This document shows positions 1 through 3,576 of a stretch of DNA of 6,254 bases, piece after piece. The number at the start of each line of letters is the position of its first letter. The first letter of the stretch is position 1. The notes below the pieces were generated by a model. The model was given only the letters and a program-made list of their open reading frames with translations. It was not told the DNA's origin and made no database searches. The DNA is from Lachnospiraceae bacterium (GTDB taxonomy: Bacteria > Bacillota > Clostridia > Lachnospirales > Lachnospiraceae). The stretch is taken from the NCBI GenBank assembly GCA_014804185.1, contig JAAVAG010000206.1, forward strand, positions 1-6,254, given 5' to 3'. Both the position numbers and the translations under genes were made by a program.

Positions 1-626
1 ATGATACGACAATCAATGCACGTATTCGCAGCAATGCCAGTATGGCAGACGGGACATATCTCCGTTCAGATGGTGGAAATATCGCAGCTTTTCTGTACAA
101 TATGAGAGAAAACCCGGATTTCACAAAGTATTACGAACGTATTTTGCGCTATATTCGAATAGTTCTCCCGCAGTTTTATGATTTTGTATTGGAACCAAAT
201 CCAAATGGATACCTGCCATTGAACTGGAGGCAAGCCGGATGTGAAGAAATTTTCGGCCCACATCAGTTCTCTGATGGTGCGCTTCGGTTTGTGGCGCTCA
301 CAACATTGCTGCTGCAACCAGCGGTAACAGCACCTATGACCATTATTTTGGATGAGCCTGAAATTGGGCTGCATCCCTATGCCATTTCCATACTTGCTAA
401 GGAAATGCGAATGGCAAGCAAAACATCCCAAATCATTGTGTCCACGCAATCCCCTCTCCTGCTGAACGAATTTTCCTGCAAGGATGTCATTACAGCAGAG
501 TATGACAGTGTAAACCAATGCAGCGTCTTAAAGCGGCACAAAGAGGCAGAACTGCGGGAGTGGCTAGATGAATACACCCTGAGTGAGTTGTGGGAGAAAA
601 ATGTGCTGGGGGGTCTGCCATTATGA
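1..626 (+). CDS. AAA family ATPase (COG4637/AAA_21-like), 3' part only
   Basis: The frame is open from the left edge (first full codon at 3) to TGA at 624-626, so the start and the Walker A motif lie outside the window. About 207 C-terminal residues are visible; the family is usually about 350-400. From the Met codon at 42 the protein has YLRSDGGNIAAFLY near the start, an ABC-like signature FSDGALRF where LSDGTLRF is usual, a Walker B IILDEPEIGLHP with the catalytic Asp-Glu, then an H-loop-like STQSP and the typical tail LWEKNVLGG. These are the landmarks of the predicted ATPases of COG4637, related to RecF/SMC and OLD-type ATPases. The ATG at 42 is internal to the family alignment and not a real start. 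The stop overlaps the next gene's ATG (ATGA), so the two were translated as a coupled pair. Such ATPases commonly pair with DUF4276 proteins; a defence or toxin role is inferred, not shown. Confidence 0.92.
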   Translation, partial: DTTINARIRSNASMADGTYLRSDGGNIAAFLYNMRENPDFTKYYERILRYIRIVLPQFYDFVLEPNPNGYLPLNWRQAGCEEIFGPHQFSDGALRFVALTTLLLQPAVTAPMTIILDEPEIGLHPYAISILAKEMRMASKTSQIIVSTQSPLLLNEFSCKDVITAEYDSVNQCSVLKRHKEAELREWLDEYTLSELWEKNVLGGLPL

Positions 627-876
627 TACGGGTTAATGTTGTAGCAGAAGGACAAAGCGAAATGCACTGTGCCAAAGGCCCGCTAAACCAGTATTTAGGC
701 GGTAAGCCAATCCTGGATTCGCGTTGTGTTCTGACCAGTAGGGTGCCCAGAACAAACTATGAATATCGCGGCGGTTTGTCGTCTTATAAAAGGCGAAAAA
801 AGATATTATGGCCGGAACAAGGGAAAACTTGTATGACCAACTGAAGCAGTATATGAGAATCAACTATAAACTTTGA
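623..876 (+). pseudogene. DUF4276-like (TOPRIM-like) protein, truncated and frame-disrupted
   Basis: The likely start is ATG at 623, overlapping the ATPase stop as ATGA; an earlier in-frame ATG at 590 lies inside the ATPase gene and is less likely. The product begins MIRVNVVAEGQSE, the DUF4276 opening in which the Glu of VxVEGQTE resembles the first acidic residue of TOPRIM folds, and then shows TNYEYRGGLSSY, also typical of the family. The zero frame ends at TGA 842-844 after 73 residues, while the family is roughly 200 or more. At 796-802 (A AAA AAG) the -1 frame gives KKDI, which fits the family better than the zero frame's KKILW, and runs on to TGA 874-876. Even so, most of the domain is missing, so I read this as a gene remnant from a one-base loss plus a larger deletion. 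It sits directly after its expected ATPase partner and before a terminator. A short functional protein cannot be excluded. Confidence 0.75.
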
Positions 877-896
877 ATAAGAAAAAGGGAATTTTG

Positions 897-935
897 AAAA
901 GCTGTCATAAAAAAATAATGACAGCTTTTTGATTT
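897..935 (+). terminator. Rho-independent terminator after the ATPase/DUF4276 remnant
   Basis: AAAAGCTGTCAT at 897-908 pairs perfectly with ATGACAGCTTTT at 918-929 across a nine-base A-rich loop. The stem runs into TTTTT and then a T-rich stretch to about 947. It would end transcripts from the ATPase/DUF4276 pair before the sigma factor gene. Confidence 0.88.
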
Positions 936-947
936 ATTTTTTTATTT

Positions 948-961
948 CTGTAGCATTACAG
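948..961. promoter_or_regulatory. Small palindrome upstream of the sigma factor gene, possible operator or promoter element
   Basis: CTGTA-gcat-TACAG is a perfect inverted repeat with five-base arms, 26 bases before the ribosome binding site of the ECF sigma gene. It lies where the promoter should be. The TGTAGC half also resembles the TGTAAC-like -35 elements of some ECF promoters, which would fit autoregulation, but I see no convincing -10 at standard spacing. A TATTAT at 974-979 is 19 bases from TGTAGC. Function is uncertain. Confidence 0.25.
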
Positions 962-986
962 GGAGTGAAATTGTATTATCAGTGAA

Positions 987-993
987 AGGAGGG
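987..993 (+). promoter_or_regulatory. Ribosome binding site that decides the sigma factor start
   Basis: AGGAGGG lies eight bases before ATG at 1002. The in-frame GTG at 993 begins within this site, so it cannot be served by it; the ATG is the better start. Confidence 0.85.
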
Positions 994-1001
994 TGAGGAA
1001 G

Positions 1002-1484
1002 ATGGATAAAAAATCATTGCGCGCGGATGATTTGGAAGTAATCAAAAAATATTCCGATATGGTATACCGCATGGCATTTTCCCTGCTCAAAAACAGATAT
1101 GACGCGGAGGATATTCATCAGGACGTCTTTGTACAGTACTTAAAAAAGCGGCCAAAGTTTGAAAATTCTGAGCATGAGAGGGCATGGTTTCTGCGGGTGA
1201 CGGTGAATCTGTGCAGAAATTTCTGGAAGAAGGCGTGGAGGCAGAGGGAGGTAGGCCTTGTAGAAGAAGAACTGGACGGCCGGACTGCAGCGGGAGCAGA
1301 GGAGACGGAGGATGAAATCATTGGCCTTGTGAAAAGACTGCCAAGAAAATATAGAATTGTTATTCATCTTTTCTATTATGAGGAATTATCCACCGAGGAA
1401 ATTGCAAAGGTGCTGGGCATGAAGCCATCTACTGTAAGAACACAATTGACCAGGGCAAGAGAAAAGCTGAAGGTATTGTTATAA
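1002..1484 (+). CDS. ECF-type RNA polymerase sigma factor
   Basis: The 160-residue product directs RNA polymerase to a small set of promoters in response to an envelope or extracellular signal. Region 2 spans about residues 15-82: KKYSDMVYRMAFSLLKNRYDAEDIHQDVF carries the core-binding DAED segment and is followed by the -10-recognising AWFLRVTVNLCRNFWKK. Region 4 spans about 104-156: LPRKYRIVIHLFYYEELSTEEIA and the helix-turn-helix VLGMKPSTVRTQLTRAREKL, which reads the -35 element. There is no region 1 or 3, and the acidic linker at 88-106 is typical of ECF factors. The ATG at 1002 is chosen from its ribosome binding site. The next gene begins 71 bases on, on the same strand and without a terminator between them, and encodes a membrane protein of anti-sigma type; the pair is very probably one operon with autoregulation. 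The exact ECF group and target genes cannot be told from the sequence. Confidence 0.95.
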   Translation: MDKKSLRADDLEVIKKYSDMVYRMAFSLLKNRYDAEDIHQDVFVQYLKKRPKFENSEHERAWFLRVTVNLCRNFWKKAWRQREVGLVEEELDGRTAAGAEETEDEIIGLVKRLPRKYRIVIHLFYYEELSTEEIAKVLGMKPSTVRTQLTRAREKLKVLL

Positions 1485-1555
1485 AGTATCGGCTGTCTGC
1501 GAAAGGGATGCGGCAGAGGAACGGAGAGACAGAATTTTAAGAAGGAGAATGAAAT

Positions 1556-2647
1556 ATGGATGATAAAACTTTTAAAAACAGATATAAACAGGCTTATGAT
1601 CGGATTGTTCCCAGGGAGGAATGCATGGAAAGACTCCTGGAGGGGAACAGGGGGGAAATACGGTCCCGGAGGATTTTTACCATAGCCGGAACCGGAACGG
1701 CGGCTGCTGCGGCCATATGCCTGCTGGCCCTGATATTTCTGCCCGTTGTGGCAAAAGCGGCGCCGTCATTTTACGAGATGGTGGCAAAATATGCGCCATC
1801 CCTGGCGGATTACTGTCTGCCCGTGGAATACAGCTGCACCAGCCAGGGAATTGTCATGCAGGTGGAAGCCATTAATGTGGAAGGGAATTCGGCCCATGTC
1901 GTAGTCTCTTTTTCGGACGAAGAGGGCGGCGATGACTTGATCCATGGAGCCGTGGAACTGTTGGAAAACTATGGAATACAAAGCTACGGGGGTGAGAGCA
2001 GTATCGGCGGCCACAGTTTCCTGGGATATGACGAAGCGTCGGATAAGGCCTATTTTAAGATGGATCTGACGGCTGTTCAAAAGATGGACAAAGCGAAGAT
2101 GGTTTTTACGGCGTATCGGCTGCTGACCGATATCTCAGAGGAGGAACAGTGGATTTCCCTGGATACTATGGTGAGGGATCCGGCGACAAGGGAAGAAAGA
2201 TTGAGCGGCCGCACGGGCAGTTCAGAAGGTTATGCCTATTACAAAGAGAAAAATGTCTTCGAGAAGACGGAGGACATTCCTGATGATCCGCGGCCAACGG
2301 CTCAGGTGATGGATGTCCGGAGGGCGGATGCCGGGCTGGCTGACGAACTTACGATCGTGGGGAGTGGGTATCTGGACGGGGTTCTGCGGGTGCAGGTCTG
2401 CAGAGGAACATTTGAAGAGGCGGATCGGCATACAGCGTTCTTTCTGGTTGATTCCGAAGGGGAAAAACGCGTTGAGGATTTCAAAGTGGGATGGAATGAA
2501 AAAATAGAGGGGGAGAGTTTTTCTTTTGAAGAACATTGGTTTATTGTTGACGAAGAGGAACTGGAGAATATGCGCCTGTATGGCATTTTCTACAGGAACG
2601 AAGGCCTTGTGAAAGGCGAATGGGAAGTCACGCTGGAACTTGAATAA
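1556..2647 (+). CDS. Membrane-anchored anti-sigma factor (DUF4179-like)
   Basis: A 363-residue single-pass membrane protein that likely holds the upstream ECF sigma factor inactive until a signal is sensed outside the cell. A cytoplasmic N-terminus of about 38 mostly polar residues (MDDKTFKNRYKQAYDRIVPR...) would bind the sigma factor. One strongly hydrophobic segment at about 40-66 (TIAGTGTAAAAAICLLALIF) follows basic residues RSRR, giving an in-to-out topology, and ends in VAKAAP. The remaining ~295 residues are an acidic, strand-rich extracellular domain with no catalytic motif that I recognise. It has Cys at 87, 94 and 282; the first two lie close together just outside the membrane. The layout matches clostridial DUF4179-type anti-sigma proteins, but the family name is by resemblance. 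AGGAG at 1543-1547 lies eight bases before the ATG. No zinc-binding HxxxCxxC motif is present, so it is not a ZAS-type anti-sigma factor. Confidence 0.85.
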   Translation: MDDKTFKNRYKQAYDRIVPREECMERLLEGNRGEIRSRRIFTIAGTGTAAAAAICLLALIFLPVVAKAAPSFYEMVAKYAPSLADYCLPVEYSCTSQGIVMQVEAINVEGNSAHVVVSFSDEEGGDDLIHGAVELLENYGIQSYGGESSIGGHSFLGYDEASDKAYFKMDLTAVQKMDKAKMVFTAYRLLTDISEEEQWISLDTMVRDPATREERLSGRTGSSEGYAYYKEKNVFEKTEDIPDDPRPTAQVMDVRRADAGLADELTIVGSGYLDGVLRVQVCRGTFEEADRHTAFFLVDSEGEKRVEDFKVGWNEKIEGESFSFEEHWFIVDEEELENMRLYGIFYRNEGLVKGEWEVTLELE

Positions 2648-2650
2648 ATA

Positions 2651-2691
2651 AAAGAAAAGGCATGTGTTTCTTTTTCACATGCCTTTTCTTT
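2651..2691. terminator. Bidirectional terminator between the anti-sigma and Uma2 genes
   Basis: AAAGAAAAGGCATGTG at 2651-2666 pairs with CACATGCCTTTTCTTT at 2676-2691 without a mismatch (16 bp), across the nine-base loop TTTCTTTTT. The GC core is flanked by A-rich and T-rich arms, so either strand gives a stem followed by U residues. It starts three bases after the anti-sigma stop and lies downstream of the converging Uma2 gene, so it should serve both. Confidence 0.92.
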
Positions 2692-2696
2692 TTACA

Positions 2697-2780
2697 ATAA
2701 GCTGGCTCGCGGAGCGTGACAGCGTTTGTTAAACATAAGGATGGCTCGCGGAGCGTGACATCCGTTGTTTGGTAACGGAC
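2697..2780. repeat. Two tandem 19-bp direct repeats with a 39-bp period
   Basis: TGGCTCGCGGAGCGTGACA occurs exactly at 2703-2721 and 2742-2760. Each copy is preceded by ATAAG (2697-2701 and 2735-2739) and contains the small inverted repeat GCTC-gcg-GAGC. The two following spacers differ in sequence, yet each can fold: GTTT-gtt-AAAC at 2724-2734 and TCCGTT-gtttggt-AACGGA at 2761-2779. The element fills the gap between the bidirectional terminator and the Uma2 stop. Two copies do not make a CRISPR array. It may belong to a dispersed intergenic repeat family or act as an extra Uma2 3' structure. Confidence 0.85.
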
Positions 2781-2799
2781 CGGAAAGTCTGCTGCCGGG

Positions 2800-3351
2800 C
2801 TATAAGTCCAGTTCCTGGAAGTCAATCCATAAATCTTCGTAAATGTTGACTTTAATTTTATCATGGAAAGTATAAGTTCCGATTTGGAAATCTGGCTGCT
2901 CCAGATAATAAACGAATACTTTTTCAGTGCGCGGGTCCACAATCCAGTATTCACGGACACCTGCATCAGCGTACAGATTCAGTTTGCGAATATAGTCATG
3001 CCCAGGATTGCCGGGGGAAATGATTTCGATAATCCAGTCAGGTGCCCCTGTGCAGCCTTTATCTGTGATTTTGCCGCGATCACAAATAACGCTTATGTCC
3101 GGTTCAACTATGGTTTTTCTGTTTTTGTGTAATTTGACCGCAAAAGGAGCAGGAAAGACGCGGCAGGAACCGCTCTTTGACTTGATGTAATTATTTATGG
3201 CCGTATGCAGTTCGCTCAGTATGATTTGATGGGTTGTTGAAGGCGCTGATTGGTTATAAACCAGTTGACCCTCAATCAGTTCGGCCCGAACATCTTCCGG
3301 GAGGTTGTAATAATCGTCTTCGGTGTAAACCCTTGTTTGCGCCAATGCCAT
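2800..3351 (-). CDS. Uma2 family (DUF820) PD-(D/E)XK nuclease-like protein
   Basis: A 183-residue protein, full length for the family. The Uma2 landmarks appear in order: an N-terminal YTEDDYYNLPEDVRAELIEGQLV with the conserved Glu residues at 24 and 27, HQIILSELHTAINNYI, the acidic VEPDISVICD (Asp85), PDWIIEIISPGN (Glu109), and KLNLYADAGVREYWIVDP (Lys123 and the hallmark GVREYWIVDP). Asp85, Glu109 and Lys123 are the probable metal-binding and catalytic residues of a restriction-endonuclease fold. The family is widespread but its natural substrate is not established; cleavage of DNA is inferred from the fold. Translation starts at ATG (3349-3351, read on the minus strand) after an AAGGAAG-like site about eight bases away. 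It is transcribed alone, divergently from the helicase-nuclease gene, and converges with the anti-sigma gene. Confidence 0.93.
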   Translation of the reverse strand: MALAQTRVYTEDDYYNLPEDVRAELIEGQLVYNQSAPSTTHQIILSELHTAINNYIKSKSGSCRVFPAPFAVKLHKNRKTIVEPDISVICDRGKITDKGCTGAPDWIIEIISPGNPGHDYIRKLNLYADAGVREYWIVDPRTEKVFVYYLEQPDFQIGTYTFHDKIKVNIYEDLWIDFQELDL

Positions 3352-3388
3352 AGTATATACTTCCTTTTCTGTTTATTGTATGAGCAGT

Positions 3389-3417
3389 ATTAAAATACAA
3401 AAAAGGTTATTTGTCAA
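3389..3417 (-). promoter_or_regulatory. Sigma-A-type promoter of the Uma2 gene
   Basis: Read on the minus strand, TTGACA (3412-3417) is followed after exactly 17 bases by TTTAAT (3389-3394), a consensus -35 and a one-mismatch -10. The -10 overlaps a palindrome GTATT-aa-AATAC (3387-3398), which could be a repressor site. The A-rich plus strand at 3420-3470 puts a T-rich run upstream of the -35, in the place of an UP element. Confidence 0.7.
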
Positions 3418-3523
3418 CTTAAAAGGAATAAAAAAAATCGGAAACAAGAAAAAAATAATAAGAAATAAAATGGCTGACAAGTAACTCGAATTGGGCTATG
3501 CTTATGTTATATAATAAAAATGA
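3418..3523. other. A-rich divergent intergenic region
   Basis: No gene is seen here. From 3420 to 3470 the plus strand is almost all purine and rich in A, with A-runs at 3421-3424, 3430-3437, 3449-3455 and 3467-3470. Their spacing is only roughly helical, so curvature is possible but not assured. A weaker promoter-like pair, CTGACA (3474-3479) and TATGCT (3497-3502) with a 17-base spacer, could be a second promoter for the helicase gene. Confidence 0.5.
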
Positions 3524-3552
3524 TTGAAACCATATATAATGCCACATATAAT
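3524..3552 (+). promoter_or_regulatory. Sigma-A-type promoter of the helicase-nuclease gene
   Basis: TTGAAA (3524-3529) and TATAAT (3547-3552) are separated by exactly 17 bases. Transcription would start near 3559, giving a leader of only about 18 bases that contains AAGGGG at 3565-3570, six bases before the ATG. A second TATAAT at 3535-3540 lies within the spacer. Confidence 0.75.
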
Positions 3553-3576
3553 AGAAACAGCGAAAAGGGGAAATAG

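Noticed and set aside
66..518. Minus-strand frame of 150 codons opposite the ATPase
   Set aside because: The plus-strand frame has the full set of ATPase motifs; the opposite frame has none and no ribosome binding site of note.
993..1001. GTG at 993 as the sigma factor start
   Set aside because: It begins inside the AGGAGGG ribosome binding site; ATG at 1002 has the correct spacing.
1485..1555. Internal terminator or small RNA between the sigma and anti-sigma genes
   Set aside because: A weak CTGTCTGC/GCGGCAG pairing has mismatches and no T tract, so it is not supported.
1766..2080. Minus-strand frame inside the anti-sigma gene
   Set aside because: It lies wholly within a convincing membrane protein gene and shows no recognisable domain.
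2703..2760. CRISPR array
   Set aside because: There are only two repeat copies, the repeat is 19 bp, the spacers carry their own inverted repeats, and no cas gene is in the window.
2628..2966. Minus-strand reading frame of 112 codons over the repeats and the Uma2 3' end
   Set aside because: It overlaps the Uma2 gene in another frame, covers the terminator and both repeats, and has no family-like sequence. The twice-seen VTLREP peptide is only the translated repeat.
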